A DNA stretch of 64,000 nt from Pseudomonas sp. DNDY-54. GTDB lineage: Bacteria > Pseudomonadota > Gammaproteobacteria > Pseudomonadales > Pseudomonadaceae. This document shows, piece by piece, positions 28,642-37,299 of the stretch. The translations under genes were made by a program, and so were the position numbers. Where the stretch lies: assembly GCF_019880365.1 (NCBI RefSeq), contig NZ_CP082271.1:4278001-4342000 (forward strand). The letters run 5' to 3'. The notes under the pieces were generated by a model, which worked only from the letters and a program-made list of their open reading frames with translations, searched no databases and was not told where the DNA came from. Within the stretch, counting starts at the first letter, position 1. Each line of letters opens with the position of its first letter.

Positions 28642-28667
28642 AAAAACCCGCCGATTGGCGGGTTTTT
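28642..28667. terminator. Bidirectional rho-independent terminator
   Basis: AAAAACCCGCC and GGCGGGTTTTT form a perfect 11-bp stem with a four-base loop, flanked by an A-tract on one side and a T-tract on the other. It serves the transaminase gene (+) and the rpmB-rpmG operon (-). Confidence 0.92.
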
Positions 28668-28684
28668 CTTCAAGGGCCGATCAA

Positions 28685-28840
28685 TTACTTGATCTTGGCT
28701 TCCTTGTACATCACGTGCTTACGCACGACAGGATCGTACTTCTTGATCTCGATCTTGTCGGGAGTGGTGCGCTTGTTCTTGTCAGTGGTGTAGAAATGGC
28801 CGGTACCGGCGCTGGACACCAAACGGATCAGGTCACGCAT
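28685..28840 (-). CDS. rpmG: 50S ribosomal protein L33
   Basis: A 51-residue protein (MRDLIRLVSSAGTGHFYTTD...) ending in YKEAKIK, the complete L33 of the zinc-independent (C-) type since no CxxC pairs are present. It binds the large subunit near the E site. It lies 11 bp downstream of rpmB on the same strand, the conserved rpmBG operon, and is followed by a strong terminator. Confidence 0.97.
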   Translation of the reverse strand: MRDLIRLVSSAGTGHFYTTDKNKRTTPDKIEIKKYDPVVRKHVMYKEAKIK

Positions 28841-28851
28841 GATAGTTCTCC

Positions 28852-29088
28852 TTAAACCTTTTCGCCGCGAGCGCGGAGTTCAGCCAGAACGGCGTCGATG
28901 CCGCGCTTGTCGATAACGCGCATGCCTTTGGCAGTCAGGCGCAGACGTACGAAGCGGTTCTCGGACTCGACCCAGAAGCGGTGATGCTGCAGGTTCGGCA
29001 GAAAACGACGACGGGTTTTGTTGTTCGCGTGGGAAATGTTGTTCCCGGTTACCGGACCCTTACCGGTAACTTGACAGACTCTCGACAT
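28852..29088 (-). CDS. rpmB: 50S ribosomal protein L28
   Basis: 78 residues, full length for bacterial L28 (MSRVCQVTGKGPVTGNNISH...), with the basic N-terminal half and LRLTAKGMRVIDKRGID motif. It forms part of the large ribosomal subunit. First gene of the rpmB-rpmG operon; AGAGGGCTGAGGC precedes the ATG as the ribosome-binding site. Confidence 0.98.
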   Translation of the reverse strand: MSRVCQVTGKGPVTGNNISHANNKTRRRFLPNLQHHRFWVESENRFVRLRLTAKGMRVIDKRGIDAVLAELRARGEKV

Positions 29089-29706
29089 GCCTCAGCCCTC
29101 TAAAACCACATGCCCAACCCGGCATGGGTTGGCCGCTTGAATTCACTAGTCATTTGGCGCTCAGCGCCACGTTTCGTTGGGGTCTTACCGGCTACGCGAC
29201 AAGCGAAGAAACCGGGCCCCTAGAAAAGAGCGCTGCTTTATATCAGAAAGGCCCTGGAGCAACAAGCGCGGTGTGCTTTTCTCGTTCCTGCCTATTCGAG
29301 GGTGAGCGTCGCAAAGACCGCCGCTGCGCAGGGCCGCATGGTTTCGCCGTTCGTCGACCTACACGCTGCGACATCCGCTTCATATAGAGGTATCTACCGC
29401 CATACTGACGCCGGTGCGCAGAGAGGCCGCATGACGCCCGCGTTCTCGGTGCGAAGACTTGTTATTGGCACTGAGAGCATCCACCGGCTTTTATGAGGCT
29501 CGCGAAACACCATTCGCGAACTTTTGTTTTGCACTGCGGAATGCAAGGCCGTTTTTTTCCGCTACTATGGAATGAACGCACGCGGTCCGCCGATTGCCAT
29601 CCTAGCTTGGCGTCCAAAACGGACCTTTATACGGCACGCTGCCGGCTTACAGGCGATCTGCTATCGTTCGCGCCCGCTGCCCCACAACCAGACAGACCGA
29701 CACCCC
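29089..29706. other. Intergenic region between rpmB and the IclR-type gene
   Basis: 618 bp without a convincing gene. It must hold the leftward rpmBG promoter and the rightward regulator promoter. An inverted repeat TCGCGAA-N6-TTCGCGA lies at 29500-29519. In-frame ATGs upstream of 29707 would extend the regulator but give an atypical Arg-rich leader. Confidence 0.4.
29500..29519. promoter_or_regulatory. Inverted repeat upstream of the IclR-type gene (candidate operator)
   Basis: TCGCGAA-ACACCA-TTCGCGA is a perfect 7+7 inverted repeat with a six-base spacer, about 190 bp before the IclR gene. Size and symmetry suit a dimeric regulator, perhaps autoregulation, but no binding evidence exists in the sequence alone. 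Confidence 0.35.
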
Positions 29707-30489
29707 ATGAGCGACGCTGAAGACATCGAGAACCCCAAGGATCGTAAATTCGTCGAGGCCCTGTCACGTGGGCTGGATGTGCTGCGCGCCTTCACCCACG
29801 GCTCGGTGGTGATGGGTAATCAGGATATCGCTCGTATCACCGGGCTACCCAAGCCTACGGTGTCGCGCATGACCTACACCCTGACCAAGCTCGGCTATCT
29901 CAGCTACTCGCAGCAACTGGAGAAGTATCAACTCGACTCCGGCGTGCTCGCCTTGGGTTATGCCTACGTGTCCAACCTGCGTGTTCGCCAGCTGGCCAAG
30001 CCGTACATGGACGAGTTCGCCCGCCGCACCAATACCTCCGTTGGCCTGACCTGTCGCGATCGGCTATCGATGATCTACATCGAAAACTGCCGCCCCGCCG
30101 AGGTCTCGACATTGCGCATGGATGTTGGGGTGCGCCTGCCACTGGCGACGACCTCCGCAGGCCGCGCCTTTCTGGCCGCGACGCCCGAAAAAGAGCGCGA
30201 GCATCTGATGGCCGCATTGGAAACCAAGTACGGCGACGACTGGCCTGCCATGAAGCGATCGCTGGAAGACTCCTTCGAGGAGTTTCGTCAGCACGGTTTC
30301 TGCCTGTCGCTAGGCGACTGGGACCGGAACGTGAAGGCGGCCGGCGTCCCGCTGCACCTGGCTGACGGCAGCATCATGGCGCTGACCTGCGGCGCGCCGT
30401 CGTTCCAGCTCAGCGAAGAGACCCTGCGCGGCTCGCTGGCACACCAGCTGGAGATGCTCGCTCGCGACATCGAGAGTCTGGGCGTCTGA
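29707..30489 (+). CDS. IclR-family transcriptional regulator
   Basis: 260 residues from the ATG at 29707. N-terminal winged HTH (about 15-80: VEALSRGLDVLRAF, QDIARITGLPKPTVSRM, LGYLSYSQQ) and C-terminal effector domain (about 85-255: LAKPYMDEFARRTNTSVGL, GVRLPLATTSAGRAF). IclR proteins usually control aromatic or small-acid catabolism from a nearby promoter. No obvious catabolic operon is adjacent: the next gene is convergent TetR. Effector and targets are unknown. Confidence 0.9.
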   Translation: MSDAEDIENPKDRKFVEALSRGLDVLRAFTHGSVVMGNQDIARITGLPKPTVSRMTYTLTKLGYLSYSQQLEKYQLDSGVLALGYAYVSNLRVRQLAKPYMDEFARRTNTSVGLTCRDRLSMIYIENCRPAEVSTLRMDVGVRLPLATTSAGRAFLAATPEKEREHLMAALETKYGDDWPAMKRSLEDSFEEFRQHGFCLSLGDWDRNVKAAGVPLHLADGSIMALTCGAPSFQLSEETLRGSLAHQLEMLARDIESLGV

Positions 30490-30599
30490 CCGTCTGCTGG
30501 CCAAGCCGGCCCTGTTGTCGTGCCCATACGAGCAGGCCGTGCACATACGCCGCTTTCACGCGGCAACCGCCGGATCAGGCAGGAACGAGCGTTAAGTTT

Positions 30600-31181
30600 T
30601 CACTGCGCCCTGACGCTGGCCCAGGCGATGTCCGCCAGCAGGTCTCTGCAATCCACCAACGCGGTACGTGATCGTCCAGCCAGCCAGTTGCGCGCCATGT
30701 CATGGCAAGGCCCGATCACCACGGCCAGAAAACAATCACCCGGCATCCGTCGAAAGGCGCCGCTGTCGCGGTGCCGACGCAAGATGGCGCTGACCCGCTC
30801 GCCATGGGCCTGATTGACGTCGCGCAGCCGTTCACCCATTTCCCCCGCCTCGACCCGTCCGCGGTTGTGCAGAACGAAGCGTGCCCAGTCGGGATTCTCC
30901 GTGACCCAATCGATGTAGCTCGTGACGAACAGCCTGACACAGGCCTCGGCATCCAGCGTTTCGATCAGCCCAGCCTCAAGCCGCGCGGCGTATTCACCGA
31001 TGCCCTCCAGATAAAGCGCGGCGATGATTCGCTCGCGGTTACCAAAATGGTGGTAAAGGCTACCGATGCTGGCGCCGGAACGGTCGCGAATCATCTCGAT
31101 GGTGGTCGCCTCAACCCCAAACTCGGTGAAGCAGGCGAGCGCGGCCTGGAGGATTTCCTGCTTGCGGCTACTACGGGCCAT
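30600..31181 (-). CDS. TetR-family transcriptional regulator
   Basis: 193 residues from the ATG at 31181 (MARSSRKQEILQAALACF); the upstream frame extension crosses the promoter region. N-terminal HTH (about 5-50: TTIEMIRDRSGASIGSLYHH-F) and a helical ligand domain of ordinary size. Divergent from the alpha/beta hydrolase gene at 31280, with a 98-bp gap carrying a palindrome at 31198-31214. The likely arrangement is repression of the hydrolase and itself until a ligand, perhaps the hydrolase substrate, binds. Confidence 0.9.
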   Translation of the reverse strand: MARSSRKQEILQAALACFTEFGVEATTIEMIRDRSGASIGSLYHHFGNRERIIAALYLEGIGEYAARLEAGLIETLDAEACVRLFVTSYIDWVTENPDWARFVLHNRGRVEAGEMGERLRDVNQAHGERVSAILRRHRDSGAFRRMPGDCFLAVVIGPCHDMARNWLAGRSRTALVDCRDLLADIAWASVRAQ

Positions 31182-31197
31182 CCGACCTCCAACGTAA

Positions 31198-31214
31198 CTA
31201 GAATTATTTTCTAG
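31198..31214. promoter_or_regulatory. Palindrome in the TetR/hydrolase divergent promoter (candidate TetR operator)
   Basis: CTAGAA-TTATT-TTCTAG is a perfect 6+6 inverted repeat, and the sequence CTAGAATTAT occurs twice in a row (31198 and 31211). It lies 17 bp upstream of the TetR start and 66 bp before the hydrolase, where a shared operator would be expected. Confidence 0.55.
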
Positions 31215-31279
31215 AATTATCTTCCACTGTTCGTATACTGCACCGATCGCGGCAATCCAAAAAGTGCGGAGAACTGAAG

Positions 31280-32182
31280 ATGGCGACGATACAGGCTGGA
31301 GAGCGTTGGATCGATAACGGCAATGGTCACCTTTTGTCCAGCTACTGGTACCCACCGAGCGGTGCGCCACGCGGCGCCGTTTTGATTGCACCGGCCATGG
31401 GCGTCAAGCAACGCTTCTACGCCGCGTTCGCCAGTTGGCTGGCCGACCGTGGCTATTTGGTCGTCACGTTCGATTATCTGGGCATGGGCCGCTCGCGCCA
31501 GATTCCGCTGCGCCAGCTCAAGGTGGACATCCTCGACTGGGCTCGCCACGACTGCAGCGCGGTATTGGCAACAGTTGCGGAGGAGGCTGGCGCGCTACCG
31601 CTCTATTGGATTGGCCACAGCGTCGGCGCGCAGATCCTGCCTCTCGTCAAAGGCCACGAGCGGCTTACCCGAATCGTCACCATTGCGGCCGGCAGCGGTT
31701 ACTGGCGCGAAAACAGCCCGCAGATCAAGCATAAGGCCTGGTTGCTCTGGCACGGTCTTGCCCCGGCCCTAACCGCCATAGCCGGCTACTTTCCCGGCGA
31801 CCGCATCGGCGCAGTGGGTGACTTGCCGGCCGGCGTCATCCGCCAATGGCGCCGCTGGTGCCTGCATCCGGAATACCTGATCGGGGTGGAGGGCGAACCC
31901 ATGCACCAGGCGTTCGCCGCGGTACGGACCCCGCTGACGTCGCTGTCATTCACTGATGACGAGATGATGTCGGCGCGCAGTACCGAATCGCTGCACGGCT
32001 TCTATACCGGCGCACCGAAGAGCATGCAACGCATAGCCCCGAGTGAAGTGGGCGCGGATCGTATCGGTCATTTCGGCTTCTTCCGTGAAGCTTTCGCACC
32101 GACGCTCTGGTCGGGCTATTTGCTGCCAGAACTTGAACAATGCCAGCACAACCCGCCTGATGCGCTCGTCAACGCGAGTTAG
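31280..32182 (+). CDS. Alpha/beta hydrolase
   Basis: 300 residues with the alpha/beta-hydrolase order: oxyanion region VLIAPAMGVKQRF, VVTFDYLGMGRS, nucleophile elbow GHSVG (Ser114), an acid residue in LSFTDDEMMS and His in RIGHFGFFRE. No signal peptide, so cytosolic. Such proteins cleave esters or thioesters. The TetR gene divergent to it and the acyl-CoA dehydrogenase operon downstream hint at lipid or ester metabolism, but the substrate is not deducible. Confidence 0.85.
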   Translation: MATIQAGERWIDNGNGHLLSSYWYPPSGAPRGAVLIAPAMGVKQRFYAAFASWLADRGYLVVTFDYLGMGRSRQIPLRQLKVDILDWARHDCSAVLATVAEEAGALPLYWIGHSVGAQILPLVKGHERLTRIVTIAAGSGYWRENSPQIKHKAWLLWHGLAPALTAIAGYFPGDRIGAVGDLPAGVIRQWRRWCLHPEYLIGVEGEPMHQAFAAVRTPLTSLSFTDDEMMSARSTESLHGFYTGAPKSMQRIAPSEVGADRIGHFGFFREAFAPTLWSGYLLPELEQCQHNPPDALVNAS

Positions 32183-32220
32183 GCTAAGAGGCGCACTGGC
32201 CAGAGGAAGGCACTTCCCCC

Positions 32221-32281
32221 CGTAGGGTGGGCTTCAGCCCACCACCAACACCATCTCGGGGGGCTAAAGCCCCACCCTACG
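32221..32281. repeat. Imperfect long inverted repeat GTAGGGTGGG.../...CCCACCCTAC
   Basis: Arms of about 22 bases (CGTAGGGTGGGCTTCAGCCC and GGGCTAAAGCCCCACCCTACG) flank a short spacer between convergent genes. It belongs to the same GTAGGGTGG-headed class as the repeats at 25283-25605 and could act as a hairpin terminator or be a REP-type element. Confidence 0.7.
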
Positions 32282-32425
32282 CAGCAATTTAAGCGCTGCT
32301 CTCTTCGCCTTGCATCGCGCTCGGGTGGCAGGTCCGCTTGCCCTTCGTCATCACCTTCACCACAACGGTGAGCTAAAGCGGAGCGCCGGTCAGCCCGTCA
32401 TATAGAGGGATGCCTGCAAAGCAAA

Positions 32426-32445
32426 ACCGGGCCATATGGCCCGGT
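32426..32445 (-). terminator. Rho-independent terminator of the acyl-CoA dehydrogenase operon
   Basis: ACCGGGCCATATGGCCCGGT is a perfect 20-bp palindrome 19 bp past the stop of the acyl-CoA dehydrogenase. On the minus strand it is followed by TTTTGCTTTG, a reasonable T-rich tail. Confidence 0.8.
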
Positions 32446-32464
32446 CGTGTGTCGCGATTGCGCG

Positions 32465-33607
32465 TTACGCCACCTGCATCAACTTCGCGTACGCCTTCAG
32501 GTGATGATCATCGTCACCGAACTGGTGGGCGATCATGACCAGGCGCTTGGCGTGGTGGGCGAGGTTGTATTCCCAGGTCATGCCGATGCCGCCGTGCAGC
32601 TGGATCGCTTCCTCGGCCACCTTGCGTGCGGCGCGGGCACAGATGTACTTGGCAGCGGCGATGATGCGGCGGCGGTCGTCGTTGTCTTCGCCGTCGGCAA
32701 AGGTCGCAGCGAGGATCGCCATGCTGGTGGCCTGTTCCAGCTCGGTCTGCATGTCGACCATGCGGTGCTGCAGCACCTGGAACTTACCGATCGGCACGCC
32801 GAACTGCTTGCGCGTCTTGAGGTAGTCGAGGGTCAGCTTGCAGGCCTCGTCCATGCTGCCCAGCGCATCGGCGCACTGCGCGGCAATGGCGCGGCCCTGC
32901 TGGTAGCGCAGGGCAGGCAGTGCATTGCCGATCTCGCCAAGCACGGCGTCAGCACCGACCTGCACGTTGTCGAGGAACAGCTCGCAGCCCTTGCGTCCGT
33001 CGATGGTCGGGTACACGCGGCGGCTGACGCCTTGAGCATTCGGATCGACCAGGAACAGGCTGATGCCGGCCTCATCGCGGCTATCACCTGAACTGCGTGC
33101 GGAGACGATGATCTTCCCGGCGCTGTGCCCGCCAATCACCACAGCCTTACGGCCGGACAGGCGATAACCGCCGTCGGCCGCTTCGGCTTTGGTCTGTACA
33201 TCGTGAAGATTGTAGTGGCTCTGCGGCTCGTCGAATGCCACCGCCAGTTGCAGCGAACCGGCCGCGACCTGCGGTAGCAGATCCTCTTTCTGCGCGTCGC
33301 TGCCCAGCTGGTTGAGCAGGCCGCCGCCATAGATAACCGATTGCAGGTAGGGCTCCAGCGTCAGGCCGCGACCCAGTTCGGTCATCACCAGCATGGTTTC
33401 CACACCACCGCCGCCAAAGCCGCCGATCTCCTCGGCAAACGGCACGGCGGTCAGGCCTAGCTCGCCCAGCTGCCCCCAGAACTCGGAGGAAAAGCCCAGC
33501 TCCGACTCGCTGAATTTCTCGCGCTGCTCGAACGGGTAGGCGTCGCGCACCAGACGCGCCGCGGTGTCTTGCAGCATTTGCTGCTCTTCAGTCAGTTTGA
33601 AGTCCAT
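32465..33607 (-). CDS. Acyl-CoA dehydrogenase
   Basis: 380 residues, normal for the flavoprotein family. N-terminal helical domain (MDFKLTEEQQMLQDTAARLVRD), middle beta domain, and C-terminal helices with RKQFGVPIGKFQVLQHRMVDM and IQLHGGIGMTWEYNLAHHAKR. It oxidises an acyl-CoA to the 2-enoyl-CoA, passing electrons to ETF. It lies 12 bp downstream of a second acyl-CoA dehydrogenase. Such paired genes often encode a heteromeric enzyme for unusual (branched, sterol-like or cyclic) acyl chains; substrate unknown. Confidence 0.92.
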   Translation of the reverse strand: MDFKLTEEQQMLQDTAARLVRDAYPFEQREKFSESELGFSSEFWGQLGELGLTAVPFAEEIGGFGGGGVETMLVMTELGRGLTLEPYLQSVIYGGGLLNQLGSDAQKEDLLPQVAAGSLQLAVAFDEPQSHYNLHDVQTKAEAADGGYRLSGRKAVVIGGHSAGKIIVSARSSGDSRDEAGISLFLVDPNAQGVSRRVYPTIDGRKGCELFLDNVQVGADAVLGEIGNALPALRYQQGRAIAAQCADALGSMDEACKLTLDYLKTRKQFGVPIGKFQVLQHRMVDMQTELEQATSMAILAATFADGEDNDDRRRIIAAAKYICARAARKVAEEAIQLHGGIGMTWEYNLAHHAKRLVMIAHQFGDDDHHLKAYAKLMQVA

Positions 33608-33619
33608 TGCGGTGCCCCC

Positions 33620-34816
33620 TTACAGCTCGAGAATCATCTTCGAGACGATGTTCTTCTGGATTTCGTTGGAGCCGCCGAAGATCGACAGCTTGCGCATGTT
33701 GAAGTAGTCGCCAGCGAGCGACGCGCTGTAGTCGGCGTGCAAGAGATCGCCTTCGTAGTCCAGCTGCATTTCCTCTTCAAGGAACGGCAACGCGTAAGGG
33801 CCGATAACCTTGCGCAGCAGGCTGGTGATCGCCTGGCGGATCTCCGTGCCCTTGACCTTGAGGATCGAAGACTCGGCACCAGGCACGCCGCCCTCCTTCG
33901 CCGCCGCGAGGATGCGCAGGGTGCTCATCTCGATAGCCATCAGCTGCATCTCGACCTCCGCCACCTGAGCGCGGAACAGCGGGTCTTCGAGCATCGGTTT
34001 GCCATCGCAGACTTCCTTCATGGCGATGCGCTTGAGGTGCGCCAGCGCTGCCTTGGACGCGCCGATACCGGCCAGGCCGGTGCGCTCGTGGGTCAGCAGG
34101 TATTTGGCGCAGGTCCAGCCCTGGTTTTCCTCGCCGACGAGGTTTTCCACCGGCACGCGGACGTTATCAAAGAAGACTTCGTTGACCTCATGGTCGCCGT
34201 CCAGGGTGATGATCGGCCGCACGCTGATGCCCGGCGTGCTCATGTCGATCAACAGGAAGCTGATGCCGCGCTGCTGTTTGGCTTCAGGGTCGGTGCGCAC
34301 CAGGCAGAAGATCATGTTGGCGTGCTGGCCGAGGGTGGTCCAGGTCTTCTGGCCGTTGACCACGTAGTGATCGCCGTCGCGCACGGCGCGGGTCTTCAGG
34401 CTCGCCAGGTCGGAGCCGGCGCCCGGTTCGGAGTAGCCCTGGCACCACCAGTCTTCACCGGAAAGAATGCGCGGCAGGTAATAGTCCTTCTGCTGTTGGG
34501 TGCCGAACTTGATGATCACCGGGGCGACCATGTTGACGCCGAAGGGCACGCTACGCGGTGCGCCAAACGCGGCGCACTCCTCGTCGAAGATGTGCTTTTC
34601 CACCGGGCCCCAGGTGGTGCCGCCCAGTTCCACCGGCCAGCCCGGCGCGTACCAGCCGCGCTTGACCAGGATCTGCTGCCAGCGCTGATGGTCTTCCTTG
34701 GACATATGCTTGCCGAGCTTGACCTTGGCGGCGATGTCCGCCGGCAGCTCGTTTGTCAGGAAGGCGCGCACTTCATCGCGGAAGGCGAGCTCTTCGGCCG
34801 TGTAGTTGACGTTCAT
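33620..34816 (-). CDS. Acyl-CoA dehydrogenase
   Basis: 398 residues from the ATG at 34816 (MNVNYTAEELAFRDEVRAFL); the frame upstream overlaps the FadB-like gene and is discarded. Contains QGYSEPGAGSDLASLKTRA (FAD-contact motif), NGQKTWTTLG and the C-terminal FGGSNEIQKNIVSKMIL. Middle gene of a three-gene leftward operon: FadB-like, this gene, then the 380-residue dehydrogenase. The 43-bp gap to fadB and 12-bp gap to the next gene support a single transcript. Confidence 0.92.
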   Translation of the reverse strand: MNVNYTAEELAFRDEVRAFLTNELPADIAAKVKLGKHMSKEDHQRWQQILVKRGWYAPGWPVELGGTTWGPVEKHIFDEECAAFGAPRSVPFGVNMVAPVIIKFGTQQQKDYYLPRILSGEDWWCQGYSEPGAGSDLASLKTRAVRDGDHYVVNGQKTWTTLGQHANMIFCLVRTDPEAKQQRGISFLLIDMSTPGISVRPIITLDGDHEVNEVFFDNVRVPVENLVGEENQGWTCAKYLLTHERTGLAGIGASKAALAHLKRIAMKEVCDGKPMLEDPLFRAQVAEVEMQLMAIEMSTLRILAAAKEGGVPGAESSILKVKGTEIRQAITSLLRKVIGPYALPFLEEEMQLDYEGDLLHADYSASLAGDYFNMRKLSIFGGSNEIQKNIVSKMILEL

Positions 34817-34859
34817 GGGAAGGTCCTCATGGTGCGTTCGGATTGCAGGCGGGTCGCGC

Positions 34860-36965
34860 TCATTGCCCGGCCTGCCATTCGGTAAAGGTGCGGCCTTCGG
34901 CGGCCAGTTTTTCCAGCAGCGGCGCTGGCTTCCACCAGTCGCCGCAACGTGCGTGCAGTTCCTTGACCCGCGCCAGTACGGTGTCCAGGCCAACGCTGTC
35001 GGCATAGAACATCGGCCCGCCGCGGAAGGCCGGGAAGCCGTAACCGTTCAGGTAAATCACGTCGATATCGCTGGAACGCTGGGCGATGCCTTCTTCGAGG
35101 ATCTTCGCGCCCTCGTTGACCAAGGCGAAGATGCAGCGCTCGACGATGTACTGCTCGTCCAGCGCCTTTCGCTCGATGCCTTTCTCCTGCGACGCTGCTT
35201 CCAGCATAGGCACGAGTTCGGGGTTCTCCAGTGGCGTGCGGTTGCCCGGCTCGTAGCGGTAGTAGCCGGCGCCGGTCTTCTGCCCGAGCATGCCGGCGGC
35301 GCAGAGCTTATCGGAGACCGTGGGGAAATCCAGATGCGCCGGCAGGGTCGCGCGCTGGCGCTTGCGGATCGCCTGGCCAATATCGAGACCGGACAGATCG
35401 CGCATGGCGAACGGCCCCATGGCCATGCCGAAGTTGCGCAGAGCGCCATCGACCTGCTGCGGTGTGGCGCCCTCTTCCAGCAAAAATTCCGCCTCGCGGC
35501 CGTACTGGAAGACCATGCGGTTGCCGACGAAGCCGTCGCAAACGCCAACCACCACCGAGACCTTTTTCAGCTGCTTGCCGATGGCCATGGCGGTGGCCAG
35601 CACTTCATTGCTGGTCTTCTCGCCACGCACCACTTCCAGCAAGCGCATGACGTTGGCCGGGCTGAAGAAATGCAGGCCGACTACGTCTTCAGGGCGCTTG
35701 GTGAAGGCGGCAATGGCATCCAGATCAAGCGATGATGTGTTGGAGGCGAGAATTGCGCCTGGCTTGCACACAGCGTCCAGCTTTTCGAACACCTGCTGCT
35801 TGACGCCCATTTCCTCGAACACGGCTTCGACCACCACGTCCACGTCTGCCAGTGCAGCGTAGTCAGTGACGCCTTCGACCAGCTTGAGGCGCGCTTCCAT
35901 CACCTCCTCGGTCAGGCTGCCGCGCTTGACGCTGGCGGCGTAAGTATCACGGGCGCGCTGCAAGCCGCGCTGCAGCGCCTCGTCATTGATTTCCAGCAGC
36001 TTCACCGGCACACCGGCATTGGCAAAGCTCAGGGCGATACCGACACCCATGGTGCCGCCGCCGATCACCGCGGCGGTCTTGATCGGCCGCGGTTTCACAT
36101 CGGATGGCAAATCGTTGATCTTGCCCGCCTGGCGTTCGGCGAAGAATGAATGAACCAAGGCGCCACGCTGCGGCGAATCCAGGCACTCGGCGAACAGCTC
36201 ACGCTCACGCTTGAGACCTTCGGCCAACGGCAGTTGGGTGGCCGCCTCGACCGCCGCGATGCAACGCAGCGGCGAGAACAGCCCGGGCATGCGCTTGGCC
36301 ACCTCGGCGTGCTTGGCGCGGATCAGGGCCTCGTTGTCGGCGCCCTCCAGACCTTGAGTCTGTTCGCCCGTGCGGCGTGGTGCGCGGCCTTCCTCAACCA
36401 TACGACGGGCATAAGCCAGGCCGGCGTCCACCAGATCACCCTCGAACAGCTCGTCGACGATCTTGTGCTCGACCGCCTCAGCAGCACTGATCGGCGTGCC
36501 GCTGACAATCATGTCCAGCGCCTTCTCGACACCGGCCAGACGCGGCAGCCGCTGGGTGCCGCCGGCGCCGGGCAACAAACCCAGCTTCACTTCCGGCAGA
36601 CCGACCTTGGCGTCCTTGCGGGCGATGCGGTAATGACAACCCAGCGCGACCTCAAGTCCGCCGCCCAGCGCAGTGCCATGGATCACCGCTACGCTCGGCT
36701 TGCTGCAGCCTTCGATAACCTCGATTACCTCCGGCAGGCTCGGCGCTTGCGGAGGCTTGCCGAACTCCTTGATGTCGGCACCTGCAATGAAGGTGTTCCC
36801 TTCGCAGACCAGCACCACCGCACGGACCTGCTCATCCGCCTCTGCGCGCTGAAAGGCCTGCAGCAAGCCCTGACGCACCGCTTGCCCCAGTGCGTTGACC
36901 GGTGGGTTATTGACCGTAATCAGAGCAATCTCGCCCTGACGTTCGAGCCGTACGACATCCGTCAT
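34860..36965 (-). CDS. Bifunctional enoyl-CoA hydratase / 3-hydroxyacyl-CoA dehydrogenase (FadB-like)
   Basis: 701 residues. N-terminal crotonase domain (about 1-190: NTFIAGADIKEFG, GTALGGGLEVALG, KLGLLPGAGGTQRLPRL), linker, NAD-binding domain (about 295-475: AVIGGGTMGVGIALSFANAG, GLHFFSPANVMRLLE) and two C-terminal helical domains with FVGNRM and YLNGYGFPAFRGGP. It carries out the hydration and second oxidation of beta-oxidation. The layout follows the peroxisomal-type multifunctional enzyme rather than E. coli FadB (729 residues), and no thiolase (FadA) gene is adjacent. First gene of the operon with two dehydrogenases. Confidence 0.92.
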   Translation of the reverse strand: MTDVVRLERQGEIALITVNNPPVNALGQAVRQGLLQAFQRAEADEQVRAVVLVCEGNTFIAGADIKEFGKPPQAPSLPEVIEVIEGCSKPSVAVIHGTALGGGLEVALGCHYRIARKDAKVGLPEVKLGLLPGAGGTQRLPRLAGVEKALDMIVSGTPISAAEAVEHKIVDELFEGDLVDAGLAYARRMVEEGRAPRRTGEQTQGLEGADNEALIRAKHAEVAKRMPGLFSPLRCIAAVEAATQLPLAEGLKRERELFAECLDSPQRGALVHSFFAERQAGKINDLPSDVKPRPIKTAAVIGGGTMGVGIALSFANAGVPVKLLEINDEALQRGLQRARDTYAASVKRGSLTEEVMEARLKLVEGVTDYAALADVDVVVEAVFEEMGVKQQVFEKLDAVCKPGAILASNTSSLDLDAIAAFTKRPEDVVGLHFFSPANVMRLLEVVRGEKTSNEVLATAMAIGKQLKKVSVVVGVCDGFVGNRMVFQYGREAEFLLEEGATPQQVDGALRNFGMAMGPFAMRDLSGLDIGQAIRKRQRATLPAHLDFPTVSDKLCAAGMLGQKTGAGYYRYEPGNRTPLENPELVPMLEAASQEKGIERKALDEQYIVERCIFALVNEGAKILEEGIAQRSSDIDVIYLNGYGFPAFRGGPMFYADSVGLDTVLARVKELHARCGDWWKPAPLLEKLAAEGRTFTEWQAGQ

Positions 36966-37299
36966 GACAGGCCTCCGCTTGTGAAATGGTGATTGGATTT
37001 GTTATTTCACGGAACTACGTTTCGCACAGCAGAATAGTTGAGTCATTTCTGCATGTCGAGAGACTGGCTGCAAACGTCCCGACTGACAAGGCTTGGTCGA
37101 CGATCAAACGGGCTCGAAGCGCAACGTGACCCGTTTGGCGGCAGATCTAGACCAATCGCTGTGGTACCAGCCCATAGACGACACCAAACAGCCGCTGTAA
37201 CTCGGTAACCGCGCCCGTCATAGGCGAGCGGGATACCCCTTCATAAATAAGAAAGGAGCCGGCTCCGGGACGGGAACCGACTCCTTGCAGCGCTCGGGA
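36966..37299. other. Intergenic region between fadB-like gene and gabD
   Basis: 334 bp. It holds the gabD terminator at 37253-37286 and presumably the promoter of the fadB-like operon in the 36966-37060 part. No small ORF supported. Confidence 0.5.
37253..37286 (-). terminator. Rho-independent terminator of gabD
   Basis: AAGGAGCCGGCTCC and GGAACCGACTCCTT pair over 12 of 14 positions around a six-base loop. On the minus strand the hairpin is followed by TCTTATTTATG, a T-rich tail. It begins 13 bp after the gabD stop. Confidence 0.8.

Noticed and set aside
33569..34885. Long rightward open frame (438 codons) opposite the acyl-CoA dehydrogenase
   Set aside because: Antisense shadow in GC-rich DNA; the leftward frame has full acyl-CoA dehydrogenase motifs.
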